Assembly (NCBI RefSeq): GCF_001278075.1
Contig: NZ_CP011340.1
Span: 7,313,501 to 7,377,500, forward strand
Direction: 5' to 3'
DNA length: 64,000 bases
From: Streptomyces pristinaespiralis
GTDB taxonomy: Bacteria; Actinomycetota; Actinomycetes; Streptomycetales; Streptomycetaceae
Each line of letters opens with the position of its first letter. Positions within the stretch are counted from its first letter, which is position 1. This document shows, piece by piece, positions 42,679 through 52,101 of the stretch. The notes beneath the pieces were generated by a model, which saw only the letters and a list, made by a program, of their open reading frames with translations, was not told the origin of the DNA and did no database searches. The position numbers and the translations under genes are program-made.

Positions 42679-43365
42679 TCACGCCCCGCCCATGACCCAC
42701 CCGTACGCGGCCTCCGCCGTGAACTCCCGCTGCCCGCCCTTGAACAGCAGGTCCGCCGCGAGGAACGCGGTGTCCTCCGCCGTGTCCTCGACGTACGGCA
42801 CGGCGATGCACCTCATCCCCGCCGCGCGGGCGGCCGCCGCCCCCGGCGGCGCGTCCTCCACGACCACGCAGTCGGCCGGTGCCGCGGCCAGGCGCCGCGC
42901 CGCCTCCAGGAAGACGTCGGGCTCCGGCTTGCCGCGGCCGACCTCCTCCGCGGACACGGTCACCGCGATGTGCGCCGCGAGACCGGTACCGGCGAGCACG
43001 GCCTCGATGGCGGCCCGTGAGGAACCGGAGGCCACCGCCATCGGCACGCCCCGGGCCGACAGGCGCTCCATGAACGCGCGCATCTGGGGAAACACGTCCG
43101 TCGATGCGCTCGCCAGCTCCAGGTAGGCGCGGTTCTTCGCGGCCAGCAGCTCGTCGAGCGGCGCGTCGAGGGCGTACCGGGCGCGCAGGATCTCCAGTGT
43201 CTCCCGGGTGCCGATGCCGATGAACCGCGTGTGCTGCTCCCAGTCGAAATCGAGCACCCCGTGCGCCGCGAGGACCCGGCGTCCCGCTTCGAAGTAGTTC
43301 GGCTCGCTGTCCACGAGCGTGCCGTCGAGATCGAAGATGACAGAGGGGGTACGCGCAGTGCTCAT
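42679..43365 (-). CDS. HAD-superfamily phosphatase (beta-phosphoglucomutase-like)
   Basis: 228 residues with all four HAD motifs: FDLDGTLVDSEPN (nucleophile Asp), AVASGSSRAAIEAVL (motif II Ser), GRGKPEPDVFLEAARRL (motif III Lys) and VVVEDAPPGAAAARAAGM (motif IV acidic pair). The helical cap between motifs I and II fits sugar-phosphate phosphatases or phosphoglucomutases. The ATG at 43365 is used; an open frame continues 39 nt upstream without a ribosome site. The gene is convergent with pucR, with a 16-nt gap. Confidence 0.9.
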   Translation of the reverse strand: MSTARTPSVIFDLDGTLVDSEPNYFEAGRRVLAAHGVLDFDWEQHTRFIGIGTRETLEILRARYALDAPLDELLAAKNRAYLELASASTDVFPQMRAFMERLSARGVPMAVASGSSRAAIEAVLAGTGLAAHIAVTVSAEEVGRGKPEPDVFLEAARRLAAAPADCVVVEDAPPGAAAARAAGMRCIAVPYVEDTAEDTAFLAADLLFKGGQREFTAEAAYGWVMGGA

Positions 43366-43390
43366 GCCGTCCAGCATGCCAAGCGCCGGT

Positions 43391-43873
43391 TCAGCGCGGC
43401 GCACCGGCCGACCGGCCGACGGCCTCGACCAGCGGCAGCAGCCGGTAGGGCACCCGCTCGCGCAGGGCCATCTCGGTGCGGGTGCGCACCACGCCGGGCA
43501 GATTGATCAGCCGCTGGATGACGTCCTCGAGATGTCCGTTGTCCCGCGCGGCGACCCGGGTCAGCAGGTCCCCGCCGCCGGTGATCGAGAACGCCTCGAT
43601 GATCTCGGGCACGGCCGCCAGGGCGTCGCCCACCTCGTCCAGATGCCCCTGGGTGACCTCGATGTGCACGAAGGCCAGTACCGGATGCCCCAGCGCGCCG
43701 GGGGAGAGGTGGGGCCCCGTCCCGGTGATCACGCCGTCACGCTCGAGGCGGTCGATCCTGGCCTGCAGCGTCCCGCGGGCGATGCCGAGGATGCGGGCGT
43801 ACTCACGCACACTCGTGCGCGGCTGCTCGATCAGCAGACGCAGGATGCGGGTGTCGAGCTCGTCCACCGCCAT
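43391..43873 (-). CDS. Lrp/AsnC family transcriptional regulator
   Basis: 160 residues: an N-terminal helix-turn-helix (DELDTRILRLLIEQPRTSVREYARILGIARGTLQARIDRLERDGVI) and a C-terminal RAM ligand domain (AFVHIEVTQGHLDEVGDALAAVPEIIEAFSITGGGDLL). Such proteins sense amino acids. The ATG at 43873 is used. Downstream lies the HAD gene, 25 nt away, possibly cotranscribed. Confidence 0.9.
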   Translation of the reverse strand: MAVDELDTRILRLLIEQPRTSVREYARILGIARGTLQARIDRLERDGVITGTGPHLSPGALGHPVLAFVHIEVTQGHLDEVGDALAAVPEIIEAFSITGGGDLLTRVAARDNGHLEDVIQRLINLPGVVRTRTEMALRERVPYRLLPLVEAVGRSAGAPR

Positions 43874-43966
43874 GGTCCGTCGGGCCCTTTCGCGGCGCGT
43901 ATCAGGGACCTCCACCGTACCAATGGCCCAGTGGGACGGGCCCGGACGGGGCCGGTGCCCCGTGGC

Positions 43967-46687
43967 TCACCACTCGAAGTCGTCCAGCAGCGTGCCCCCG
44001 GGCGGCACCTGCCCGTCGGTCAGCGACTGTTCCGTCCAGATCACCTTCCCGGTCGGTGTGTACCGCGTTCCCCACCGGGCGGACAGCTGGGCGACCAGGA
44101 ACAGGCCACGGCCGCCCTCGTCGGTGGAGGCCGCACGCCTCAGGTGGGGAGAGGTGCTGCTGCCGTCCGACACCTCGCAGATGAGGCTCCGCTCGTAGAG
44201 CAGCCGCACCCGGATCGGCTCGCTGCCGTACCGGATCGCGTTGGTGATCAGTTCACTGAGGACCAGCTCGGTGGTGAACCCGGCCGCATCGAGGCCCCAC
44301 TCGTCCAGCTTGCGGCTGCACGCGCTGCGGACGGGCGCCACCGCCGCGGGGTCGCGCGGGACGTCCCAGGTGGCGATCCGGCTCTTGTCGATCAGCCGGG
44401 TGCCGGCCACGAGCAGGGCGATGTCGTCCCGCCGGGTCGCCGGCACCATGGCGTCGAACACTGCCTCGCAGATCTCCTCCGGGCTCCGGTCGGCCCGGCC
44501 CGCGAGAACCGTGCTCAGCGCGTGGAAACCGGCGTCCAGATCACGGTGGCGATGCTCCACGAGCCCGTCGGTGTAGAGGACCAGACGGCTTCCCTCCGGC
44601 AGCCGCACCTCCGCGGACTCGAACGGCAGACCGCCCAGGCCCAGCGGCGGGGACACGGGCAGCGGAAGGAACTCCACGCTGCCGTCCGGACGTACGAGGG
44701 CCGGCGGCAGATGCCCGGCCGTAGCGAGCGTGCACATACCGGAGACCGGGTCGTAGATGGCGTAGAGGCAGGTGGCGCCGGTGATCCCCTCGGTGCCCTC
44801 GCCCGGCTCGTCCTGGTCGATGCGGCCGACCAATTCGTCGAGACGGGCGAGGAGTTCGTCCGGGGGAAGGTCGAGGGTGGAGAAATTGTGGACCGCGGTA
44901 CGCAGCCGGCCCATCGTCGCGGCGGCGTGCAGCCCGTGGCCCACCACGTCCCCGACGACGAGGGCGACCCGTGCCCCCGGCAGCGGGATCACATCGAACC
45001 AGTCGCCGCCGACCCGGGCCTGCGCCGGCAGATACCGGTAGGCGATGTCGACGGCGCTGTGACTGGGCACACCATGCGGCAGCAGGCTGCGCTGCAGCGT
45101 CTCGGCCATGGTGTGCTCGCGGGTGAAGCGGCGGGCGTTGTCGATGGCGACAGCGGCCCGCGTGGCCAGTTCCTCGGCGAAGGACAGGTCCTCCTCGCCG
45201 AAGCGCTCGTCGCGCTCCGAACGCCAGAAGTTGACCATGCCCAGCACCACGCCACGGGCCTGCAGCGGAGCAGTGATCAGCGAGTGGACCCCGTACGCGA
45301 GGGCGTTGTCCGCTCCTTCGGGGTCCTGGGCACGCCAGCCGTCGGCGACGGTCAGATCGGCCTCGAGCACCGCGTGCCCGCCCGACAGGGCCGCGGCCAT
45401 CGGCGTCGCGGGGGAGAGGAAGCGGATCACGTCGCCCACCGGCTGGAAGGGGTGGTCCGTGCGGATGCCGGTCAGCGCGGCGCGGCGCATCTCCGTCGGA
45501 GCGCCCGACGGCTCGTCACCGTGCAGCACCGGGTTCAGCAGCTCGACGGTGACGAAGTCCGCGAACCGGGGGACCGCCACCCGGGACAGCTCCTCCGCGG
45601 TCCGCACCACGTCCAGCGTCGTGCCGATCCGCCCGCCGGCGTCGTAGAGGATCTTCAGACGCTGCCGGGCGGTCTCGGCCGTGCCGGACAGGGCCCGCAG
45701 TTCCGTGGTGTCCCGCAGGGTCGCCACATTGCCGGAGTGCCCCCCGTACGGAACCGTGGGGCGGGTGCTCACCGCGAGCAGCCGGTCCCCGGCCGAGCGC
45801 ACCTCGTCGGTCACGGAACGGTCGGAGGCCAGCAGAGCGGCGATGCCGCTGTCGAGGCCGAGGTCGGTGACGAGGCGTCCGTCGGCGTCCGGCGGCAGTT
45901 CGAGGAGCCGCCGGGCCTCGTCGTTCGCCAGCATCAGCCGCCCGTCGCCCCCGACGATCAGGACGCCCTCGCGCACCGCGTGCAGGACCGCGTCGTGGTG
46001 CTCGTACATCCGGGTCATCTCGGCGGGACCGATGCCGTGCGTCTGGCGGCGCAGCCGGCGGCTAACCAGGAGGGCGCTGCCCGTGGCCAGGGCCAGTGCC
46101 CCGGCGGCGGAGAACAGGAGCATCGGGAGCTGCCGGTCCACCGCGTTGCCCACGTTCTCGATCTGTACGCCCGCCCCCACCAGGCCGATGACGTCGCCCC
46201 GGGAGTCGACGACGGGGACGACCGCCCGTGCGGCGTCGCTGGGAGCGCCTTCGTAGATCTCGGTGAAGGCCTCACCGGCTGCCGCTCGCTCGACGCCGGC
46301 GGTGCGCGCGCCGATCAGGCGCGGGTCGGTGTCGGCGTACCGGATCCCGTTCTTCGCCATCACGGTGACGAAGTCGACGCCCGCCTCCTGGCTCGCACCG
46401 ACGATGAGCGGCTGGAGCGCGGCGGTGGGGTCCGGCGACGTGAGCGCGGCCGCCGTTCCGGGGGCGTGGGCGAAGGCCGCGGCGGTCGCCAGCGACCGGT
46501 TCTCCGCTTCCTGCTCGCTCTGATTCCTCGCCTGGAGCACCAGCGCGGCCACCGCGGCGATGATCAGCAGCACCGCGACCGCGATCTGCAGGAGGAGTAC
46601 CTGCCCGGCGACGGTGCGCGCGCCCAGCAGGGACTCCCGCGGTCCCCACAGCGGGCGCCTCGATGTGTCGGGCCTGTGCCCGTTCAT
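43967..46687 (-). CDS. membrane sensor with CitA-like PAS, GAF, PP2C (SpoIIE) and HATPase domains
   Basis: 906 residues. Order: TM1 (about 28-52), extracytoplasmic sensor (55-185) with VTVMAKNGIRYADTDPRLIG, the pattern of CitA/DcuS ligand domains, and TM2 (188-208). Next come PAS (about 225-330), GAF (350-520), PP2C phosphatase (540-740; VGGDWFDVIPL, VVGDVVGHG, TAGHLPPALV, LYTDGLVEH, RRDDIALLVA) and a C-terminal RsbW-like HATPase (VLSELITNAIRYG, EGGRGLFLVAQLSARWG). It joins an anti-sigma-type kinase and its opposing phosphatase. ATG 46687 has GGAG upstream; the frame is open to 46798. Confidence 0.92.
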   Translation of the reverse strand: MNGHRPDTSRRPLWGPRESLLGARTVAGQVLLLQIAVAVLLIIAAVAALVLQARNQSEQEAENRSLATAAAFAHAPGTAAALTSPDPTAALQPLIVGASQEAGVDFVTVMAKNGIRYADTDPRLIGARTAGVERAAAGEAFTEIYEGAPSDAARAVVPVVDSRGDVIGLVGAGVQIENVGNAVDRQLPMLLFSAAGALALATGSALLVSRRLRRQTHGIGPAEMTRMYEHHDAVLHAVREGVLIVGGDGRLMLANDEARRLLELPPDADGRLVTDLGLDSGIAALLASDRSVTDEVRSAGDRLLAVSTRPTVPYGGHSGNVATLRDTTELRALSGTAETARQRLKILYDAGGRIGTTLDVVRTAEELSRVAVPRFADFVTVELLNPVLHGDEPSGAPTEMRRAALTGIRTDHPFQPVGDVIRFLSPATPMAAALSGGHAVLEADLTVADGWRAQDPEGADNALAYGVHSLITAPLQARGVVLGMVNFWRSERDERFGEEDLSFAEELATRAAVAIDNARRFTREHTMAETLQRSLLPHGVPSHSAVDIAYRYLPAQARVGGDWFDVIPLPGARVALVVGDVVGHGLHAAATMGRLRTAVHNFSTLDLPPDELLARLDELVGRIDQDEPGEGTEGITGATCLYAIYDPVSGMCTLATAGHLPPALVRPDGSVEFLPLPVSPPLGLGGLPFESAEVRLPEGSRLVLYTDGLVEHRHRDLDAGFHALSTVLAGRADRSPEEICEAVFDAMVPATRRDDIALLVAGTRLIDKSRIATWDVPRDPAAVAPVRSACSRKLDEWGLDAAGFTTELVLSELITNAIRYGSEPIRVRLLYERSLICEVSDGSSTSPHLRRAASTDEGGRGLFLVAQLSARWGTRYTPTGKVIWTEQSLTDGQVPPGGTLLDDFEW

Positions 46688-46841
46688 AGCGCTCCACTTC
46701 CCGGAGATGGGCGCCGACGCCGGGCGGACGCCCGGCGAAAGGCCACGTACCGCGCTCCGGACCGGGCGGTCGGCCCGGTCATGTCTCTTTTCTAACACTT
46801 GATGCGCTTTCGAGGGGTCGCCCCACGGCGGCGCGTACCAC

Positions 46842-48266
46842 TCAGCGCACCACCTCTTCCCTTGTCATCGGGGGCTCGGCGGGCGTCAGGGCCGGCGGGC
46901 CGAGGAGCACCGCCCGGAGCACCTTCGGCGCGAACAGGGCGCTGAGCGGAGCGGTCAGCGTCAGTACGGAACGGAACGCCCGTCCGACGACCGGGTCGCC
47001 CGGGTAGCGGTGCTGGACGCGGGACAGGTACCAGCCGGCCGCCCGGTCGGCGGCCCTGACGGTCACGGCGCTGCCCACCGCCCCCGGCATCTGCTTGTCC
47101 GCCCCCGCCGAGATGTCCCAGGCCTGGCGTGACGCCTCCAGGAGCGCACGCTGGACCCGGCGTGTGGTCGGTGTCCGCCGGGGGTCGGCCAGCGCGTCGC
47201 GCAGTGCCACCGCGCTCATCGCGGCCACCGCCATGCCCTGCCCCTAGATGGGGTTGAACGTGCACAGCGCGTCGCCCGCGGCGAGGAAACCGGCCGGCCG
47301 GCGTCCGGGCCGGTCGTAGCGGCGGCGCATGTTCGACGTGCCGCGGAAGCCGAACGGCGGCGCCTCCGGCCGCGCCTCGCGCAGCCAGTCGTGGATGAAG
47401 GGATGCGGGAGACGGGCCGCGTAGGCGGTGAACCCCTCCTCGTCCGTGGGGGGTTCGTCGCCCCGCAGTCCCGAGAGGGTCACCAGGTACCGGCCGTCCT
47501 CCAGGGGCAGCACCCCGCCCCCGTACACCTGCGACGGACCGGGCAGGACGTAGTAACCGAGCGACCGGGAGCCGAGGTTGTCGCCCTTGTTGTGATAGAC
47601 GCGGGAGGCGTACGCGAGGCCGGTGTCGATGGTCTCCTCCTCCGCCGGCTCCGCCCCGATCGCCGACAGCCACTGGGGCGCGCGCGAGCCCCGACCCGAA
47701 GCGTCCACCACCAGATGCGCCTCGAGCGGCCGCGGCTCCTGGCCGGCTCCCGCGCCGCGATCGCGCACCAGGACGCCCCGTACGCGCGTGGAGTCCCCGA
47801 GCAGTCCGACGGCCTCGGTCGATGTGAGGACCCTGATCGAGGGCCGGGCGAGGACGCGCCGGCGCACCAGGTGCTCCACCTGGCCGCGCGAGCCGGTGTA
47901 GAGGTGCGTCGTGGCCTCCGTACGGCTGAACCAACGGCCGCCCTGCCACTGGACCATGTCCGACGGCATGCCGACCCGGGGCGCACCCGACGCCCTCAAC
48001 TCGGCCATGAAGCCCGGCAGCAGGTCCTCCAGCGCGAGCTGACCGCCCTCCAGCAGCACATGGGGGTGCCGGCCCTGTGGGACACCGGGGCGCGGTGCGG
48101 CGCCCTCGGGGAAGCGGTCCCGCTCGACGAGCGTCACCGTGTCGGCGTGGTCCGCGAGCACATGCGCCGTGAGCAGCCCGGCGAGGCTCCCCCCGACGAC
48201 GACAGCGTGGCGCCCCCCTGTGCCTTGCCGCCCCCAACTGCCGCTCCGCCGCGCGTCGTCCACCAT
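46842..48266 (-). pseudogene. FAD-dependent oxidoreductase interrupted by one amber codon
   Basis: Two parts in the same frame. The first (48266 to 47244) starts MVDDARRSGSWG and has the FAD motif AVVVGGSLAGLLTAHVL, RPGVPQGRHPHVLLEGG, and the second FAD contact GDALCTFNPI followed by TAG (47246-47244). The second begins GQGMAVAAMSAVALRDAL and runs to 46842 with no other fault. In relatives the TAG position is Tyr (NPxYGQGM). One base change therefore removes the C-terminal third. The frame is otherwise clean, so the lesion is recent or a sequencing error. Read-through is also possible. GGGAGG precedes the start. Confidence 0.85.
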
Positions 48267-48332
48267 GCGTGTGCCTCCCGTGGTCAGCGAGTCGATCGAG
48301 CAAGACCAGTATCCCGGCCGGCCGTGCCCGGC

Positions 48333-48995
48333 TCACCGTCCTCCGGCGCCGCCCATACGCAGGAACCAGTCCCGGGCCGCGTCCGCCGCCGCCTCCAAGG
48401 TCCCTGGTTCCTCGAAGAGATGGGTCGCCCCGGGGATCACATGGACCCGGTATTCGGCGGTCAGCTGCTCGGCGGCCTCCTCGTTGAGGTCCAGCACCAC
48501 GCGGTCCTCCCCGCCCACGATCAGCAGGACCGGCGCCCGTACCCGTCCGAGCGCCGTGCCCGCCAGGTCCGGACGGCCGCCCCGGGACACCACGGCGCTC
48601 ACCCGGTCCGCCCTGGCCGCCGCCGCGACGAGCGCCGCGGCGGCGCCCGTGCTCGCACCGAACAGACCCACCGGCAGGGACCCGGTGTCCGGCCGTTCGG
48701 CGAGCCGGTCCACGGCCGCCGTGACCCGCCGGCCGAGCAGCGGGATGTCGAAGCGCAGTTCGGCTGTCACCCGGTCCACGCGTTCCTCCTCCTCGCTCAG
48801 CAGGTCGATGAGCAGCGTGCCGAGCCCCGCACGCTGGAGCGTCAGGGCCACCTGCCGGTTGCGCGGGCTGTGCCGCGAGCTGCCGCTCCCGTGGGCGAAG
48901 CACACGACGCCCGGAGCCGCTTCCGGCAGTACCAGATCACCCGTCAGGGTGACGTCGCCGGCGTCGATGGCGACCGTCTCCGTTGCCGTTGCCAT
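48333..48995 (-). CDS. alpha/beta hydrolase (dienelactone-hydrolase-like)
   Basis: 220 residues from the ATG at 48995, with AGGAGG well placed. It has the GxSxG nucleophile in LFGASTGAAAAL, an Asp in IVGGEDRVV and the His in PGATHLFEEPG. The oxyanion region FAHGSGSSRHSPRN is typical of the short dienelactone-hydrolase-like group in Streptomyces, whose substrates are unknown. It lies just upstream of the broken oxidoreductase on the same strand, 66 bp away. Confidence 0.85.
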   Translation of the reverse strand: MATATETVAIDAGDVTLTGDLVLPEAAPGVVCFAHGSGSSRHSPRNRQVALTLQRAGLGTLLIDLLSEEEERVDRVTAELRFDIPLLGRRVTAAVDRLAERPDTGSLPVGLFGASTGAAAALVAAAARADRVSAVVSRGGRPDLAGTALGRVRAPVLLIVGGEDRVVLDLNEEAAEQLTAEYRVHVIPGATHLFEEPGTLEAAADAARDWFLRMGGAGGR

Positions 48996-49415
48996 GTGAC
49001 CGCACCTCCTGCGCGTCTCGTCCGTACGGCGGCCGCTCTCCCGCCGGTGCCGCCTCGGCCCGTGCCGCCACCGCCCGGATGGGGGCGGGTACCCCTGGAC
49101 GGCGAGGACCCACGACCGGACGGCGAGGACCCACGACCGGACGGCGAAGGCCGACGTCGCAACACGCCCCGGGGGAGGCCGGGTGGTCCGCGCCCCGGGC
49201 CCCGTCGGAGGGCCGGGGCCCACAGGCCGTGGGCCAATGGCCGGCTCCGTGGCTCACGGTCGCGCGCTCCGCTGAGCCAATGGCCCAGTCGGATCGGGAT
49301 GAGTTGAGCCAGCGTGCCGGAAGGTGTTGTCATAGACGTGTCGATGGCGCTGCGGGATTCCGCGGCGCCTTTTTCATGCCCGGAAGAAACCCGAACGAAA
49401 TGGGGGCGGTAAGCA
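48996..49415. repeat. gene-free gap with a 21-bp tandem repeat
   Basis: This 420-bp gap between divergent genes contains 2.6 copies of a 21-bp unit at 49097-49150. Copies 1 and 2 (49097-49117, 49118-49138) are identical. The gap also contains GGCCAATGGCC and, further on, AGCCAATGGCC near 49275. No coding frame with family similarity was found. Promoters for both flanking genes must lie here, but I could not fix them. Confidence 0.7.
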
Positions 49416-50924
49416 GTGCTGAAGAGGATGTTCGTCGCCGCGGACCCGGGACGGCTGCGCCTGCGCAGTGCCGTGCGGGCCGTGCTCGGCATCGGCCTGG
49501 CGGTCGCCGTCTGCGCTCTCGCCGGTCTCGCTCTGCCCGCGGTCGTCACCGGCGGGCTCTCCGCGCTCCTCGCCCTGTTCACCGTCACGGACCGCACGGT
49601 CCGCGGCCAGGCCGTCACCACCGCGCTGCTGCCGGTCGTCGGCCTTCCCGTACTGGCTCTCGCCGCCGGCCTGCACGACCACGCCGTGCCCCGAGACCTG
49701 GCCTTCCTCGCCGTGGCCGGCGCCGGTGTGTACGCGCGGCGGTGGGGTCCGCGCGGCCACGCGCTCGGCACCTTCGCCTTCATGACGTTCTTCGTGGCGC
49801 AGTTCCTGCACACCGCGCCCCGCCAGCTCCCCGAGGTGTACGCCGCCGTGCTGCTGGCCGTGCTGGCCTCCTCGGCCGTCCGCTTCGGGCTCTGGTGCTA
49901 CGAGCGGCGGCTGCCGGCACCGGTCGTCCCGGTGCTGCCCGGCGGCTCGGGACTCGCCCGGATCACCACCCGGCAGGCCGTCCAGGCGATGGCGGGCGGG
50001 GCCTTCGCGCTCGTCGCCGGCCAGGTCGTCTCCGGCGACCGCTGGTACTGGGCCGTCGGCGCCTCCTGGTGGGTCTTCGTCAACACCTCCTCGCGCGGGG
50101 AGACCCTGGTCCGCGGCTTCCGCCGGGTCCTCGGCACGTTCCTGGGCATCGGCGCCGGAGTTCTCGTCGCCGTCCCGCTCCACGGAGCGACCGTCCCCAC
50201 GGCGGTGCTCACCGCCGTGTGCGTCTTCGGGATCTTCTACACCGCGGCCGTCTCGTACAGCTGGATGATGTTCGCCGTGACGGTCCTGGTCAGCCTGCTG
50301 TACGGGCTGCTCGGCTTCCTCGAGCCGGCCCTGCTGCTGCTCCGCCTCGCGGAGACGGCCGTGGGCGCGGCGGGAGCGATGCTCGCCGTGCTGTTCGTCC
50401 TTCCCGTCACCACGCACGCCACCACCCACGCCTGGATCGAGCAGGCCGTGCGCAGTGTGCACCGCTGCACCGCCGAGGCCGCCGCACGGCTGGCCGGCGC
50501 GGTGGACGCCGACCCGGCCCCGCACGTCGCGGAGCTGGAAGGGCTGCTCGCCAGGGTCCGGCTGTCGCTCGCGCCGCTGACGCATCCCCTCTCGCCGCTC
50601 CGTGCCCGCAAGGCGCGCGCCCGCCGGGTGCTGGCGCTCCTCGACGACTGTGCGCGCGAGGTGCGGGGGCTGGCCGCGGTCGCGGCGCACCCGCGCGCCT
50701 CGCACGACGCCCGCCTCGCGGCGGCCTGCCGGCGGGTGGAGGCGGCCGTCCACGCCCTGGTGGCGCCGCCCTCCGCCCCGGCGCCCGTGGCGGCCGTTCC
50801 CGTGCCCAGGCACCACCCGGGGGCCGAGGCCGCACTCGCGCACCTGCACGGCCTGGAGCGGGCGCTCGCGGAGCTGGCCGCTCCCGTCCGCACGTCGCCA
50901 CGCGCACCGCTCGTAGCGGCCTGA
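49416..50924 (+). CDS. FUSC-family membrane transporter
   Basis: 502 residues in two similar halves. Each has four to six helices (RAVLGIGLAVAVCALAGLALPAVVTGG and QAVQAMAGGAFALVAGQVV begin the two), as in fusaric acid and aromatic acid exporters. The second half contains RWYWAVGASWWVFVNTSSRGET and a GTFLGIGAGVLVAVPL loop-helix typical of FUSC. The long cytoplasmic C-terminus (from about 340) is Ala/Arg-rich and helical. GTG at 49416 with an upstream GGGGGCGG is the start. Confidence 0.87.
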   Translation: MLKRMFVAADPGRLRLRSAVRAVLGIGLAVAVCALAGLALPAVVTGGLSALLALFTVTDRTVRGQAVTTALLPVVGLPVLALAAGLHDHAVPRDLAFLAVAGAGVYARRWGPRGHALGTFAFMTFFVAQFLHTAPRQLPEVYAAVLLAVLASSAVRFGLWCYERRLPAPVVPVLPGGSGLARITTRQAVQAMAGGAFALVAGQVVSGDRWYWAVGASWWVFVNTSSRGETLVRGFRRVLGTFLGIGAGVLVAVPLHGATVPTAVLTAVCVFGIFYTAAVSYSWMMFAVTVLVSLLYGLLGFLEPALLLLRLAETAVGAAGAMLAVLFVLPVTTHATTHAWIEQAVRSVHRCTAEAAARLAGAVDADPAPHVAELEGLLARVRLSLAPLTHPLSPLRARKARARRVLALLDDCAREVRGLAAVAAHPRASHDARLAAACRRVEAAVHALVAPPSAPAPVAAVPVPRHHPGAEAALAHLHGLERALAELAAPVRTSPRAPLVAA

Positions 50925-51051
50925 GCCGTTCCTCCGGGGCCGCCGAGCGTTCCCCGGCCTGTCACCGGATTGGTCTGGACCAAGCTGCTACCTTCGTGGC
51001 GGCAGCAGTGATCCACGACGGACGGCCGGCGGGCCGAAGAGGGGCGGCACA

Positions 51052-52101
51052 GTGGCCGAGAACAGTGCGGGGCGGGCCTTCATCGGCTCGTTCACCTCGG
51101 CGGGAGGACGCGGCATCGTGGCCGCGACCGTGGACCCGGGGACCGGAGCGCTCATCGAGACAGGGGCCACCGACGCCGTCGCCGACCCCTCCTACCTGGC
51201 CGCCGTGACGACGCCCGCCGGCACGGTCCTCTACGCGGTCTCCGAGACCGAGGACGGGGCGGTGGCGGCCTTCGCCGCCACAGGCGGAGACCCGCGGCCC
51301 ATCGGCCGGCAGGTGCCGGTGGGCGGCGCCTCCCCGACGCACATCGCGGTCTCGCAGGGGCACCTGATGACCGCCAACTACGGCTCCGGCAGCGTGAGCG
51401 TCCTGCCCGTGGGCACCGACGGCGCGCCCGGCCCGCTCGGCGGCGTCATGCGGCACGAGGGACACGGCCCGGTGGTGGAACGCCAGAGCGCGCCGCACGC
51501 CCACCAGGTGCTTCCCGACCCGACCGGGCGCTGGGTGCTCAGCGTCGACCTCGGGACCGATTCCGTACGGATCTGCGCGCTCGACACCGCCGCGGACGCC
51601 CTGACACCCCACCGCGAGATGCCGCTGCGGCCGGGTACCGGGCCGCGTCACCTCGCCTTTCACCCGGACGGGCGGCACGCCTACGTGCTCGGTGAACTCG
51701 AGCCGACCGTCACGCTCTGCCGCTGGGACCCGGCCGCCGGCCTGCTGGAACCGGTCGGCGAGACGGCGGTGGTCCCTGACGGCACGGCCGGTCCCGTCCA
51801 CCCGTCCGCGCCGGTCGTCTCGCACGACGGCCGGCACCTGTGGGCCGCGGTCCGCGGGCGCGACAGCATCGCCGTGCTCGCGCTCGACGCTACGGGGGAG
51901 CGGGCGACGTTCGTCACCGACGTGCCGTGCGGCGGGCACTGGCCCCGGGACCTCGCACTGGATCCGACGGGCCGTCGCCTCTACGCGGCGAACGAGCGCT
52001 CGGGCGACGTGACCTGGTTCACCGTCGACCCGTCCACGGGCATCCCGCACCACAGCGGGTCCCTCGCCGTTCCGGCGGCGTCCTGCGTGGTCTTCGCCTG
52101 A
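51052..52101 (+). CDS. beta-propeller lactonase (YbhE/6-phosphogluconolactonase-like)
   Basis: 349 residues of the seven-bladed lactonase family. Repeating motifs such as SPTHIAVSQGHLMTANYGSGSVSVLPV, RHLAFHPDGRHAYVLGELEPTVTLCRW and RDLALDPTGRRLYAANERSGDVTWF are visible at each blade. Members hydrolyse 6-phosphogluconolactone or other lactones in the cytoplasm. GTG at 51052 lies after GAGGGGCGG. The gene stands alone. Confidence 0.9.
   Translation: MAENSAGRAFIGSFTSAGGRGIVAATVDPGTGALIETGATDAVADPSYLAAVTTPAGTVLYAVSETEDGAVAAFAATGGDPRPIGRQVPVGGASPTHIAVSQGHLMTANYGSGSVSVLPVGTDGAPGPLGGVMRHEGHGPVVERQSAPHAHQVLPDPTGRWVLSVDLGTDSVRICALDTAADALTPHREMPLRPGTGPRHLAFHPDGRHAYVLGELEPTVTLCRWDPAAGLLEPVGETAVVPDGTAGPVHPSAPVVSHDGRHLWAAVRGRDSIAVLALDATGERATFVTDVPCGGHWPRDLALDPTGRRLYAANERSGDVTWFTVDPSTGIPHHSGSLAVPAASCVVFA

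Noticed and set aside
43919..43938. CAATGGCCCAGT shared with the 49.27-kb gap
   Set aside because: Only 12 bases match and the contexts differ. In a sequence of this composition the match may be chance.
49097..49150. Minisatellite inside a gene
   Set aside because: No open frame through it has family similarity or a ribosome site, so it is treated as intergenic.
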